From Leptobrachium leishanense (taxonomy: Eukaryota > Chordata > Amphibia > Anura > Megophryidae): DNA of 64,000 bases. Location of the stretch: the NCBI GenBank assembly GCA_009667805.1, contig CM019064.1:273587662-273651661 (forward strand), written 5' to 3'. This document shows, one piece after another, positions 23,657 through 34,602 of this stretch; the stretch's first letter is position 1, and each line of letters starts with the position of its first letter. The notes under the pieces were generated by a model. It made no database searches. It saw only the letters and a list, made by a program, of their open reading frames with translations, and was not told the DNA's origin. A program made the position numbers and the translations under genes.

Positions 23657-25450
23657 AAAGAGGTCATAGTATTCCAGCTTAACGCAAATTTAATTAGAAA
23701 TTAAGCCACATAGCACCTTTTTCTCCTGTGTGCATTAGTATAAAATAAAATGAAACAGCTATACTGAAATGTGCAATGAAAGAGTCTATTCCAATCATTA
23801 AAGTAGATCAATGTTCTAGACGTTTATAGAAATTAATGTGGGGTAAAGTGCAACTATTCTAACCATTTAAATATGAATTAGGAAATGAGTGGTACCCATT
23901 AGAGATGATTGATCTATTAACATCAGAAGTCTAGGTCAGCCCTAATATAGTTCTTGTTAATATTTAGAATGTGAGTGTTAGAAGGCTCGATTCCAGACAA
24001 ACAAACATCTTACATATACGTCTTTACAATACACCATGTGAATGTTTTACAAGGAAAGAAAATATAGTTTTCATAACACACAGCTCTATCTCACAATCAT
24101 TTACCTGAGCATTTACGTTCTTTTATTTACTTGCTTAAACAAGCAGGTTCATGTATTGTGTGATACAAAATCAAAGTGACACACTGAGAAATCTCAGTAC
24201 TAGAAGATCTAGTTTGTTTCATCTAGTGTTCCTTTTGCAACATATGAATACACAATCCAAAAACATCTGTCTATCTATTGATCTACCTAACAGATGGGAT
24301 AAGGCTTCCAACTAAATATTTTTGCAGTGTGATAAATAATTCCCATTTGCACCATCAAATAGAAAATAATGTTTATTGAGCTTCAGTCGTTGAACTATTT
24401 GCACTGTTTCTGGTGATCAGCTTGCCAATCAAGTCATTATATAATTTACCTATCATGATGTGAAAGGGTTAAATAGACTCCGACACTTCTCAAAAGATTT
24501 GTCTAGGCTAAAAGTAAAGACTATTTAATCAAATTCAATTTACATATGAACTATAACAAAAATTAAGAAATGAATGCTCCACCCCAAGAACTAGACATCG
24601 GTATATATGTACATTATTAGCATTTCAATCTACTGCTTCTAAATGATCAATATGTACCAAAAACTACTTTCCATTAGATATCTGGGGTAGGTTGGAAATT
24701 ATTCATATGACAGAACAAATGAATATGTTGACATGTTGACATACACATAAATATGCCTACAAATGTATGTGTAATTTTAACGAAATGCCAGGGCACTGTG
24801 TATATTTATAAAATATGGTCATGTGAATGGTTTTGGAGGAAGGTGATTCAAGTCAAAGTCTATTGTCTTGCTGGATAGTACATTTTCCTTTATTATACTC
24901 GTATGCAAACGTAATGTGAAGCCTGGTGATCTTTCTATTTCTGCATAGAGGATTTATGAGTGGTAAGGCTTACAGAAACATAAAACTTTCTGCTTTATCA
25001 TCTATATATATTTGACATATGATATTACCAGCAACTAATGAATAATTAGACTTGTATGTATATATTACCGGAATATGTATTCAGTGTATACAGGATAGGG
25101 ACTATCAACGGTCAGAGAAGCCTCTGTTGTATTATTCCTGTTAACAGCTTTCCCAACATTCTGTATATGTGAATGTCCCACTGCACTCTTCTCTTGTGTT
25201 AATTGTCCTCATTTTCTCCTCTCGACAGTGATATGCCCGGTTTTCATTTTATTTTGGGCTTAGTCCATCTCTAGGTTTGACGGTCAGACACTTCAACTTA
25301 CTTTTTCATATTTTTCTTTTCTGTTGTACCTCTATTGTCTTTACCCCTTTAGCTACAGTATGTATATATACATATATATATATAATCATTTTATATGAAT
25401 GAAAAAAGACACAGTCTAATTGACTCATATTTACAAGTTGAGGGTCTCAC
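23657..25450. other. Probable FRMPD4-like intron (downstream of exon)
   Basis: AT-rich sequence with no further exon recognised. Directly 3' (in gene sense) of the exon at 25451-25611. Confidence 0.5.
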
Positions 25451-25611
25451 CTGGTGTTACTGAACGTACAACAACAGGCTTTTCACTCCCAGCAACAAAA
25501 CCGAAACCAAGAACTGGATCTCTCCTCATTTCTACGTTCCGAGGAGTTGGAGAGTTGACTTGGCAGCTTTCAATTCGTGGGTCTTCAAATGTTGCTGATT
25601 GTGTCAAGTGA
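25451..25611 (-). CDS. frmpd4: Internal exon of an FRMPD4-like FERM/PDZ scaffold gene
   Basis: 161-bp exon. On the minus strand it follows a T-rich tract ending CAG (25614-25612) and ends ...CCAG before GTGAG (25450 downward), so both splice sites are consensus. One base completes a codon, 53 codons follow, and one base of the next remains (so it changes phase). It encodes [16 protein letters not shown], matching the C-terminal edge of a WW domain and the linker that follows. [19 protein letters not shown] then opens the PDZ domain, with GFGF as the carboxylate-binding loop. FRMPD4 (Preso) is a postsynaptic scaffold that binds PSD-95 and mGluR/Homer complexes. FRMPD3 and FRMPD1 share the PDZ, but the linker fits FRMPD4 better. 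The neighbouring exons (WW start, rest of PDZ) are not seen, consistent with the very long introns of this gene. Confidence 0.87.
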
Positions 25612-25975
25612 CTGAAAAAAAAATAATAGAAATTCTATTATAAAATATCATGGTTCATCTGTTTAGTATTTGGCTTTAGAATATGATTTAATAGTTTGGT
25701 GAGCAGCTGAGAGGAATATAGAATTGCATCATTTGCTTTTATGTTCAGTAAACCCTCATTTTTGTTATACTTATGCATTTCCTATGTAATCTATACGTAA
25801 ACAAAGAAAACAAAATAAATTTATATGCCCTTTTCAATCAATTTTTAAAAAGTATTAAAAAGTTAGTCTGTTTGTATACCAGCCTTTCTCCTAATTTATT
25901 TTTCCACACACCTATCAGTCCATGACTTTGTCAGTTTGTAAACCCTTCTGTCCATCCTTCAATCTAGCCACCTAT
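25612..25975. other. Probable FRMPD4-like intron (upstream of exon)
   Basis: AT-rich; begins (gene sense) with the polypyrimidine tract of the exon acceptor at 25614-25624. No repeat recognised. Confidence 0.5.
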
Positions 25976-26515
25976 ACCATTTATTTATATAGCACCACAA
26001 ATTCGGCAGTGCTTTCCAAGATCAGTGTACAAGGGGTTGATAAATAGGAATACTTCACATGGCTGATAACCTGATTCAGGGGGTCCCTCTTCCCAAGGGA
26101 ACTTACAATGTATGAGATGTACAAGTATTTGATGACGTAGGCACGTCCATATCATCAGATGTCTTGCCCAAGGACACTCACTGGTGGCGTATTCTGAGTG
26201 AGATCGAGTCATCTTTCCATGATTGTAGATCAGCGACCTGGTGGTTAGGTTGAACCAGCTTCTTGCAAAGTCGAGACTTGCTTCTCCACAGTTGTATTGG
26301 AGGGCTGTGCTGAATGGGATTTTGACTTGCTTCTCCATGGTCGAAGAGCAGAGATGTTACCACTGGGCTCCACAGCCGATATTCTGTGATAGCCAAGTAT
26401 GTACCGTTAGGTGTCTTGCCCAAGGACACTTACTGGAGAGGTGCTCTAACCAGATCAAACCTGGGTCTCCATGGTTATAGAGCAGGGATGTTACCTCTAC
26501 TCCATCCAGCCGGTA
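25976..26515. repeat. Degraded interspersed repeat with partial duplication
   Basis: 'tcttgcccaaggacact' occurs at about 26161 and 26411, each followed by related text ('actggtgg...' and 'actggagag...', then 'ccatg(a/g)tt(g/a)tag'). The left part ('ttatatagcaccacaaattcggcagtgcttt') resembles the 3' ends of vertebrate L2-type or SINE repeats. No coding. Confidence 0.45.
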
Positions 26516-27124
26516 CGGTATATAGCATTCTTGAAAGAGGAATGTGTAGTTAACACATTATATCACTGTCTGCAAAATATATCTAAGTTTCAATTTTTGT
26601 CCAGTATGATGGCCACATAGTGACAATCACCTTTCACATTTTTGGGAGGTGTAGCACTATACTTATATTGTAACAGATTTCAGAAAAAAAAACATTATTT
26701 TAATTGTTGGAGAAAAATAATTGAACTATACTGTTGTCAAACTGAGAATTTCAGATAATTAATTTGCAAAGGCATTTGGTTGCCAGCTCATAGTTTGCTT
26801 TAGATTTTTTTAGAACATCTGGCTTACTACATTGTCATGGGGTTACTTACAGTATAAAATACTCTATGGCCATAAAATAACATGTGTTTTGTCTCAAAGC
26901 CTTGCAATTCAACATGATTATGGTTGTGATTTACAATTCTATCTAAATGTGACGCATATTTGTTATTCTTATATCACCAGATATTTTGGCATCTGGACTA
27001 TCCCGGCATATCCAACCTACTTTGTTATTCTTATATAAGTGATATACCAAGGAAGTATAAACCTATAAGCATACAAATATACACATAATTCAAATGGACC
27101 AATATGATTTAGCTCAAAATTGGT
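26516..27124. other. Non-coding sequence
   Basis: No gene or repeat recognised. Confidence 0.4.
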
Positions 27125-27588
27125 TAAGACTCACAAGAGGTAATAGGTGGATCAGCACTTGAACTGGAACCCGACCAACTGATGGCTTCTCCTGCTCAGA
27201 TACTTTCATCATTTGTGAGATACCCGATAATTCCGAAAAGCGCCTTAATTCTTGTCCCACTATATCTATGATCTTATATAGGGTAATATTTCTCGAGCAT
27301 ATTAGTCGGTATGTATAGTATAAAATGTAATATGATACTTATATTTGCAGGTGAAAGACAATTCTTGCCATTAGTATGACAGCGGATCTATGTGTCCTCA
27401 GCCTCAGGATCTGCTGACCTCAGTCGTCTGGAGGTTTGGTGTTCTGTTGGTTGAAATCAGCCTTTATTTCGACAATTGCGGGAAAAGAGAACAAATGCGT
27501 GCTACCATTGTAGATATTAAATAAAATAAAAAATTATTGGCAAAAAAAAAAAAGAGCTCTTCAAGTAATATAAAAATTTATTAAATGA

Positions 27589-27632
27589 GGGATACGCGTT
27601 TCGCTGAGAACGATTTCAGCTTCATCAGTCCC
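27589..27632 (-). ncRNA. Hammerhead-ribozyme-like motif a
   Basis: Minus strand order: GGGA, CTGATGA (27628-27622), a GCTGA/TCAGC hairpin, GAAA (27602-27599), the palindrome ACGCGT, A, then TCCC. GGGA pairs with TCCC as stem I, and ACGCGT could pair between two molecules as stem III, the dimeric arrangement described for Penelope-type hammerheads. An extra A between CTGATGA and stem II departs from the textbook core, so activity is uncertain. Confidence 0.55.
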
Positions 27633-28190
27633 AATGTAAATCTCATGGATACGTTCGTATATCTGTATTTAACTTGTTTATAATTGGCTCTTGGGTGTCT
27701 TAGTTACGGGTATCTACTTCGGGATTCAATTTTCCTTCTTTGTTGTTTCAAGATGGTGTCTGTGAGTCGTCCAGTGTCCCAAGATGGCGTCCGCAAATCT
27801 TCCTGTCTGCCGTCTTCCGGTATCACGTCTTTTCTTTTAAATTTTATTTAAACTATAAGAGAAACAATATAGTAACAATGTAGTAACTTCTAACACATAG
27901 GATAAAAACAACTGCAAAGTCTGAGAACCGAGGGACAGAAAGATTGAAGAGAGAAAGCTGTTTCTATGCCGACAAGATCAACAGAAAAAGACGCGATACC
28001 AGAAGACGGCAGACAGAAAGATTCCCAGACACCATCTTGGGACACCGGAAGACTCGCGGATGCCATCTTGAAACCCCGAAGAAGAAAAATTTAATCCGGA
28101 AGAAGATACCCGGAACTAAGACGCCCAAGAGCCAATTAAAGAACAAATTAAATATCGGATATACAAACTTATCCATTTGAGATTTACATT

Positions 28191-28234
28191 GGGACTGATG
28201 AAGCTGAAATCGTTCTCAGCGAAACGCATATCCC
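28191..28234 (+). ncRNA. Hammerhead-ribozyme-like motif b
   Basis: Inverted partner of motif a: GGGA (28191-28194), CTGATGA (28195-28201), same stem II, GAAA (28221-28224), then ACGCAT where motif a has ACGCGT, A, TCCC (28231-28234). The G-to-A change breaks the palindromic stem III, so this copy is probably weaker or dead. Confidence 0.45.
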
Positions 28235-28910
28235 TCGTTTGGTAAATTTTTATATTACTTGAAGAGCTCTTTTTTTTTTTTTTTTTGCCAATAAATTTTT
28301 ATTTTATTTTATATCTACAATGGTAGCACGCATTTGTTCTCTTTTCCCGCAATTGCAGATATAGAAGCTGATTTCAACCAACAGAACACCAAACCTCCAG
28401 ACGACTGAGGCCAGCAGATCCTGAGGTTATATATATAATGGGACAAGAATTATTGCGCTTTTCGGAATTATTGGGTATATCATGTATTCATTCTAAGCAA
28501 TCCTATTGAGAGGGTGGATTGCATCTAGTCCGAAGTTAGCAGCAAATCACGCTAAAGTGGTCCTTGGATATATAAATACACAGCGCTACTTATACCACAC
28601 CTTATTTATTGTTTTTTTTAACTTTCATCATTTGTGAATGAATCATTTGTTTTATTGCCCTTGATAAAGTCTGTAAATCAGATGAAACCAGTCAGTCTTT
28701 TTATTATTGTTCCAATAAATTTTTAAACTGGTTCCTGGGGCTTCCAGTGGACTTTCTTGGGAGTAGCGGACTTTAATTTTTGCTGGCTCACGATGACTGG
28801 AGAGGTTTCCCTTGTTTCCTGGTGAAAGTATCTGAGCCAGAGAAGCCATTAGTTGGTCGGGTTCCAGTTCAAGTGCCGATCCACCTATTACCTCTTGTGA
28901 GTCTTATCCA

Positions 28911-29520
28911 ATTCTGTGCTACATCATATTGGTCAATCTGCACTATGTGTATATTTTTTATGCTTATAGGTTTATGCTTCCTTACTATATCACTTATCTG
29001 TTAAGGAGGACCAGAACCACCTCCTGGAAGTGCCTGTTAACTCCAATCTAGTTAAGTATTTCATTTGTATTTTTTTCACCTTGTGAAGTATTTTATTCTT
29101 ATATAACACTGTAAAGACTGAAATTATTGTCTTGTTTTGAAATTCACACCTGCTGGATAAATTTGATTTTTAACCTCTTCACTGCCAAGCATTTTTTCTT
29201 TAAAAAAAATATATCATACTATTTCCTTGAACACATGCGGAATTAACATTTATGTTGTAAAACGGCAATTTTAAAAACAGATTGTCATTTGAGGATATAA
29301 AAAAAAATATTAAAATAGTGTGAATTTGCTAATTTTCTTAGAATTCAATAGATGGCCAGAGAATCATGGGAGTTGTAGTTCAGAAACATCTGGGGCCAGA
29401 GTTTGAGATCCCTGGTTTTGGGGTATTTGTAGTGAACATGTGAGAGGTGATGTGTGATGTGTGAGAGGCTGAACCCGATGGACGCATGTCTTTTTCAGCC
29501 TATGTAACTATGTAACATAA
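28911..29520. other. Non-coding sequence with two repeat fragments
   Basis: 29174-29230 resembles the left end of the F/P-type TTAA elements ('aacctcttcactgccaag'). 29340-29520 holds 'catgggagttgtagttc' and 'ctgaacccgatggacgcatg...tatgtaactatgta', words I associate with common frog interspersed repeats. No gene. Confidence 0.4.
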
Positions 29521-29998
29521 TAAGATTTTTAGCAACAGATTCCAAAAAATACCAATCGAATATATAATTAATCTCTGTATGTGGCATAAAGCTTGTTTAT
29601 TATAGTAGCACTATCTCTCTGTACTGTACAGGGTTTTGTATATAATTAAAACCACTGGAATAGTATCCATGTACAGTAGAGAGTGATCAGAGAGCTCTCC
29701 CTGGTTGTTGTAATGCAGCAGTAAATATAGTTTAACTTTTTGTTACAGTGAGGGTGTGGCAGCACGTTGTTACTTCTTACAGTTAATAAATGTAAGGACG
29801 GAGGCACGTTTCCTCGTCAGACCTATTTGTAGAACATGGAAGGCTTTCACCCAGGTGCGGTACCAATCCGTGAGACGGCTGGGTTTCGCAATGGTGATAT
29901 AGGCTATGACCTAACACGAAGGGTTAACTACCAGAAAGAGTAGCAATACCAGTCCATAGAGTAGCTGATACAGGAATAGGCCCAGAAATCTGAAATAT
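29521..29998. other. Non-coding sequence
   Basis: No gene recognised. 29750-29990 may belong to the same unclassified element as the tandem repeat that follows. Confidence 0.35.
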
Positions 29999-30165
29999 AG
30001 GCCTTGTCAAAGGGAGCCAGAAATACAATAGTCCAATATAAAAGCCGAGTCAAGTGGAACCAAAGATATACAAGATTGATATACAAGCTGGGTCCAGGGG
30101 AGCCAGAGATACACAAATTCAAAATACAATCTGGGTCAAACAAAGAAACAATCAGAGAATAAATA
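29999..30165 (+). repeat. About 43-bp tandem repeat, four diverged units
   Basis: Units beginning near 30000, 30043, 30086 and 30129 share the order 'gtcaa/gtcca - gg(a/g)gccagaaatacaa - tatacaa'. Diverged minisatellite. Confidence 0.55.
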
Positions 30166-30178
30166 CAGCACACTCAAG

Positions 30179-30902
30179 ATTACAATCTTGTTACTAACGT
30201 TAGCGCTCACCTGCATGAGCATTAACGTTAGCCGCGGTGGCTACCGCATTACAATCCAAACGCTAACGGGTTAAGTAACCCTTTTGCGTTTGGTACCTTG
30301 CGCTTTTCAGCATGAGGTTACTGTACTTTGCGCTCACTATACTTAACGCGCAAAGTTTTAATCAGCGTTAAGATTACAAAGTCCTAATGTTGATTAACGT
30401 CCGGCTGCGGTTAGTGGATAGTTAACCAAAGCCAGGATTTAGTGTTAACAGATTCTGCAGAAGCGGAATCCGTTAACACCATCCAAAAAAATAAAAAATA
30501 AAATCGTATACTCACCTCCTGTCCCATGGCGAGGACCGCGGCTCTGTCCGCCTCCTCCATCCAGTGGAAGCAGGCAGAGACTAGGGGAAAAACTTCCTTA
30601 GTCTCCCCCTGCGTATCACTACGCCGACCGGCCGAATCTTGCGAGGCAAGATCCGGCAGGTCATGTGACCGCCAGCGTCTGGCTCAATGGAGTTCTATGG
30701 ACTCCATCGATTCGATGCACACGGCAGCGCTCAGCGCTGCCGCGAGCATCCTGGGGCGTAGCGCGAGCTACCAATGCAGGCAGCTTTTTAAGCACCTACA
30801 TTGTAATCCCCCGTTAAAACGGGGGCGGTAGGGAGAAAACTGCGGGCACAGTTTTTTCTCCCTACCGCCCCTGTTTTAAAGCGGGGATTGTAATGTAGCC
30901 CT
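30179..30902. mobile_element. D-like element copy 4, hairpin-rich
   Basis: Right end reads GATTGTAATGTAGCCC; the left begins at an inverted GATTACAATC, so the outermost left bases are missing. Contains a string of local palindromes: about 30632-30658 ('cttgcgaggcaag'), 30687-30707 ('atggagttctatggactccat'), 30720-30741 ('cggcagcgctcagcgctgccg') and a long one at 30815-30870 ('gtagggagaaaactg' folding back). No coding capacity. Resembles copies at 39437, 42478 and 51197 in its terminal words. Confidence 0.5.
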
Positions 30903-31044
30903 TCGTGTCTGAAAACAGTACAAGAATGAAAGGGTGCTTGACAAAATAAGCTGCCTGTTTAAATTTAGCCCCGGCTTTCCTGATCGGCCAGTTTTACCCA
31001 CATGCGCCTGAACGTCCGTGGGCGTATCGGTGCATCATGGTGAT
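30903..31044. other. Unclassified sequence interrupted by hAT copy 2
   Basis: Moderately GC-rich, continuing past the hAT insertion at 33613-33760. Could be part of a retroelement; nothing diagnostic. Confidence 0.3.
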
Positions 31045-31052
31045 GTCAGAAG

Positions 31053-33604
31053 TAGGGATGAGCCGAACACCCCCGTGTTCGGTTCGCATTCGAACTCGAA
31101 CAATTTCAAAAGTTCGAGTTCGAATGTGAACACGAACCAAACTCAATACAAGTCAATGGGACTCAAAAGTTTGATTCTTAGAGTGCCCTCCAAGAGGGCA
31201 TATATGCTAGATATTTGCCATAAAAGGTGTATGGGGGTCCGGGTAGTGCCCTGGGGGACAGGAAACAAGGACAAAAAGTTTTTAAAAAAAGTTTTTAACC
31301 ACTTCAATGCGGAGGACGCGCTCAGCGCATCCTCCACATTCCTGCTGCTGTGCTGAGGACGCGCTGAGCGCGTCCTCCCATTGGGGTCAGCGTTCGGCCG
31401 GGTTCCGGCTGATCGCTGGCCCCCCCAGTGCGGGCTGACATCCTCGATGTCAGCCCGGCATCCGGGACCGCAGCCGCTGGAATTAGGTGTCATCGCGGCA
31501 GCGCGATGACACCTAATTCAGGCGCCCCCCCCGCATGTGCGGAGGAGGCGCCTGAAAGGGAGGGGGGGAGGTCCTTCGGACCTCTCTCCCTCCCGATCGG
31601 CGGCTCTGCGGGGGTTAACCCAGGCACCATTTGGAAGGGCACAGCCTGCCCTTCCAAATGGTGCCTGGCATTAACCCCTGGGGAGCTGGATCGCGAATCG
31701 GCGCTGAAAAGCGCCGGTTCGCGATCCTTTCCCGGAGCTGGCCGACATCTTGGATGTCGGCCAAGCCTCCGGGAACACCCCCTGAGGACTGGCGTCATTG
31801 TGCGTAGCACGATGACGCCAGTCCTGGACTTAACCCCTAACTGCCACCAAGGAGATAGGGAGTTCCAATGAACTCCCTATCTCCCAATCCGTGGCAGCCA
31901 GGGGTTAAAGTTTGGTATGGTTGGATCGGCCAGAGCATGGCCGTTCCAACGATACCAAACACTACTGTGAAAAATTTTGTCAAAAAAAAAAAAAAAGAAA
32001 AATAAAAATAAAAAAAATAAATAAATTAAAAAAAAAATTATAAAAAAAAAAATAAACACTTTTTTTTTTTTTTGGTTTGTTAATGCAGCAATATTGTTCC
32101 CATTTCAATTATAATGTGAACAATGATGCTGCACTAACGATTTTTGTATGCGGTGCGTTTGTTAAAAATAGTGTAATTTTCCCCAAAAAAAAATGTAACG
32201 AGACCCCATCTCTAATTTTTTTAACAAGCGCACCCCATACAAAATATAACCGCAATTGCTCGCATGTTAAAATGTGAAAAAAAAACACTTTACACATTGT
32301 AAATTATTCAAAATACATATTTTATTGCATTTTTTGTTATAATATACAGACATGACATAACGTATACATATAATAATGACATATTATGAATCTACCGAGT
32401 CTGACGGAAAGAACGATATATAATATGTCTGGGTCATATACTAAAATAAGCCTTCAAAACACGTTTAAACATGATGAGCAAAACCGGTAAAAATGACCTC
32501 AGCACAGGGGCGGGAAAAGCCTCAGCAGCGAAAGGGTTAAAGGAACAGTGAGTTTTCCATGAAATAAGGGTTAAAAATAAAAACGAAAAATTCCTTCAAA
32601 TATCGTGCCTAGGAGGTCCCCATAACCTGCCCATGAAGTGGCGAATTTGTAGGATGTATAGAAACATTTAAAAACAAAAAAATGACGTTTCAAATGACGG
32701 TAAACGTTTTTCCTTTAATCTATTCATAAACAACTGCTTGGGGCGGCAGTCTGTATTAAAAGAGGAGACATTTTAGGACACGCAGAACAAGTTTAGTAAT
32801 TTTTTGGCTAAATTATGGTGAAACTTATGCATGCTTTGGATGAAAGTAACAATAGGTGCTTTAAAATTGGGTCTTTAGTGTCGGCAACAGTGCCGTCACA
32901 CCGTAACCCCTCTGTGGTATTGTGGAAGAGTGCAGGGTTGGACCCTGCGGTCCAAAAAATTTAAACAATATAAATCTGGTAATATAGGCGTCAGTGTCAG
33001 TGCACCAAAATATTGTGCCTTTGGTGGCAGCGAGTGCCTTCACACCGTAACATTTTTGTGGTATTGTGGAAGAGTGCAGTGGTGGAGGTTTTGTGAATGC
33101 AGAAGAGATCCCCGATCTATTCCATTACGTCAGCATCAGGGGATTGATAGCTGCTGATCCAGGACTGATTCAGTGGCAGTGAGAACACAAAGATTACAAC
33201 AATTCCCAGATATTTTGTAGAAATGAGACCCCCCAATAGCTGCTGGCAGACTGGCAGTGAGAACACACACTAACACAACAATCTCCTCTCAAAAAACACG
33301 TGCTGGGGCTGCAAGGGAAGCCTTATATAGTGTGCTGTGGGACTTAGCTCTGTGAGCCCATGATTGGGCAAATTTTGCCCAATCAGGACTCTGAGCCGTG
33401 ATTGGCATAGTCTTGCACCTAAACTGTGGTCAGGTGCAGGCTGTAGCCAATTACAAGCTTCAGGCCAGTGGAAAAGTGCATTGTGGTCCATTGTGGTGCA
33501 TTGTGAGCGAACATGCGGTGAACACGCGGAAATGTCCGCGAACATACGAACTGGCGATGTTTGAATCCAACTCCGAAAACATCGAACCTAACAGCTCATC
33601 CCTA
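31053..33604. mobile_element. Non-autonomous hAT element copy 2
   Basis: Starts TAGGGATGAGCCGAACACC and ends GCTCATCCCTA. Flanks GTCAGAAG (31045-31052) and GTCGGAAG (33605-33612) form an 8-bp target duplication with one mismatch. Carries P copy 3 at 31295-32540; without it the element is about 1.3 kb. The end has a subterminal palindrome ('gaactcgaacaatttc...gttcgagttcgaa'). No transposase. Confidence 0.88.
31295..32540 (+). mobile_element. P-family TTAA element copy 3: chain of hairpins
   Basis: TTAA at 31295-31298 and 32537-32540. Collinear with P copy 1 over its full length, with every hairpin present (for example 31621-31667, 31690-31727, 31738-31767, 31787-31824, 31840-31908). The paralogous hAT copy 1 at 6232-6246 shows the uninterrupted site 'gtttttaaaaggaac', proving insertion at TTAA. 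Apparent ORFs on both strands are palindrome artefacts. Confidence 0.9.
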
Positions 33605-33612
33605 GTCGGAAG

Positions 33613-34171
33613 TGTTGGGCCACTGGTGCCATAAATGGTATGGCTGGCGGCCCGCACGTATGGGAAAAGTTGGGAGCTCCACGCCCGAAGTGAGCTCCGG
33701 CTTCGACAACCCACTGAAGCGAAGCTGCGATCCCGGGATGGGCAAGACATTACAGTACTACAGGGAGATAGGAGTGAAATCTGACAGAGAATTTTGTTTC
33801 TCCTTAGAGCAGTGTTTCTCAGGACCCTCAAACAGGCCAGATTTTGCAGATCTCCTTGGAGAAATGCAGACTGTATACTGCAAATTATATCACCTTGGCT
33901 GTGCTATATCTGGCACATGTGGTTTGTCAGCAGGTCCTGAGGACAGGTTTGGGGAACAGTGCCTTAGAGGGTGCACTAATCATACATTATAAATGTATGC
34001 AATGTATGGTACTTTTTGTATATAATTATATTACAATACAAAATTAAGTTTACACCTTTTTGGTAGTGAAATGGTTAAATAACATCTACATAAATTTCAG
34101 TTTAAAAATATAAACAAGCCATAAACAGCTACTGCAGCAAACACCGTTTAAGTTGAATTTCATATAACCCT
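33613..34171. other. Non-coding sequence
   Basis: GC-richer to about 33760, then AT-rich. No gene recognised. Confidence 0.4.
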
Positions 34172-34174
34172 TTA

Positions 34175-34599
34175 GGCTAGGGTCAGACGAACGCATTTTC
34201 GCGTTGTCTGTGAAAAAGTGCGTTCGAACGAATGGACGTATTTTTTCACGGAATACGCGATAGCGGTCATACGATGCGCCTTTTCGTCCGTGATTTTGTT
34301 ACGGATCATCAATAAAACCCTTTTTGCATCTGGACGTTATGTTGGCCGGACATTAGCAGCGTCTGACGTCTCCCAATCACGCACACACGCCTCTAGCCGA
34401 CGCAGCGCACTCTGTACGTCCGTACTAGAGGTTTGACGTTCTAGAAAAAATGCGTTCGTTTGCCACTTGCGTTGCGCGGACGAACTTTCGTGCGGCCGTA
34501 CTTCGTGTGTTCCCCGGCATTGGACGTCATTTGCTGCTAGCACGGCCGGATTTTGTGCGTCTAAACGCACGTTAAAACTGCTTTCGTCTGACCCTAGCC
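34175..34599 (-). mobile_element. H-family MITE copy 5
   Basis: Termini GGCTAGGGTCAGACGAACGC and CTTTCGTCTGACCCTAGCC; exact TTA duplication (34172-34174 and 34600-34602). Reverse orientation of copies 2 and 4. Confidence 0.85.
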
Positions 34600-34602
34600 T
34601 TA

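Larger units (their letters stand above)
27125..28910. mobile_element. ORF-less inverted pair of hammerhead-bearing repeat units (Penelope-LTR-like)
   Basis: 27346-27838 is an imperfect inverted copy of 27983-28427 around a 144-bp centre. Further out, 27217-27262 mirrors 28438-28480 and 27125-27216 mirrors about 28813-28910, with about 330 bp extra in the right arm. Each arm contains an A-rich 'ggcaaaaaaaaaaa' tract and a hammerhead-like core (27589-27632 minus; 28191-28234 plus). No protein frame. The head-to-head layout and hammerhead motif resemble the Penelope-like pair at 58.5-63.5 kb, so these may be terminal-repeat (pLTR) or retrozyme-like units of another family; that link is inference. 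Confidence 0.6.

Noticed and set aside
28660..28695. Hammerhead-like word order 'cttgataaag', TCTG/CAGA hairpin, 'gaaac'
   Set aside because: The core differs from CTGATGA at several positions and no stem I pairing is visible; at best a decayed relative.
29999..30165. CRISPR-like regular repeats
   Set aside because: Contiguous diverged tandem units without unique spacers, in a vertebrate context.
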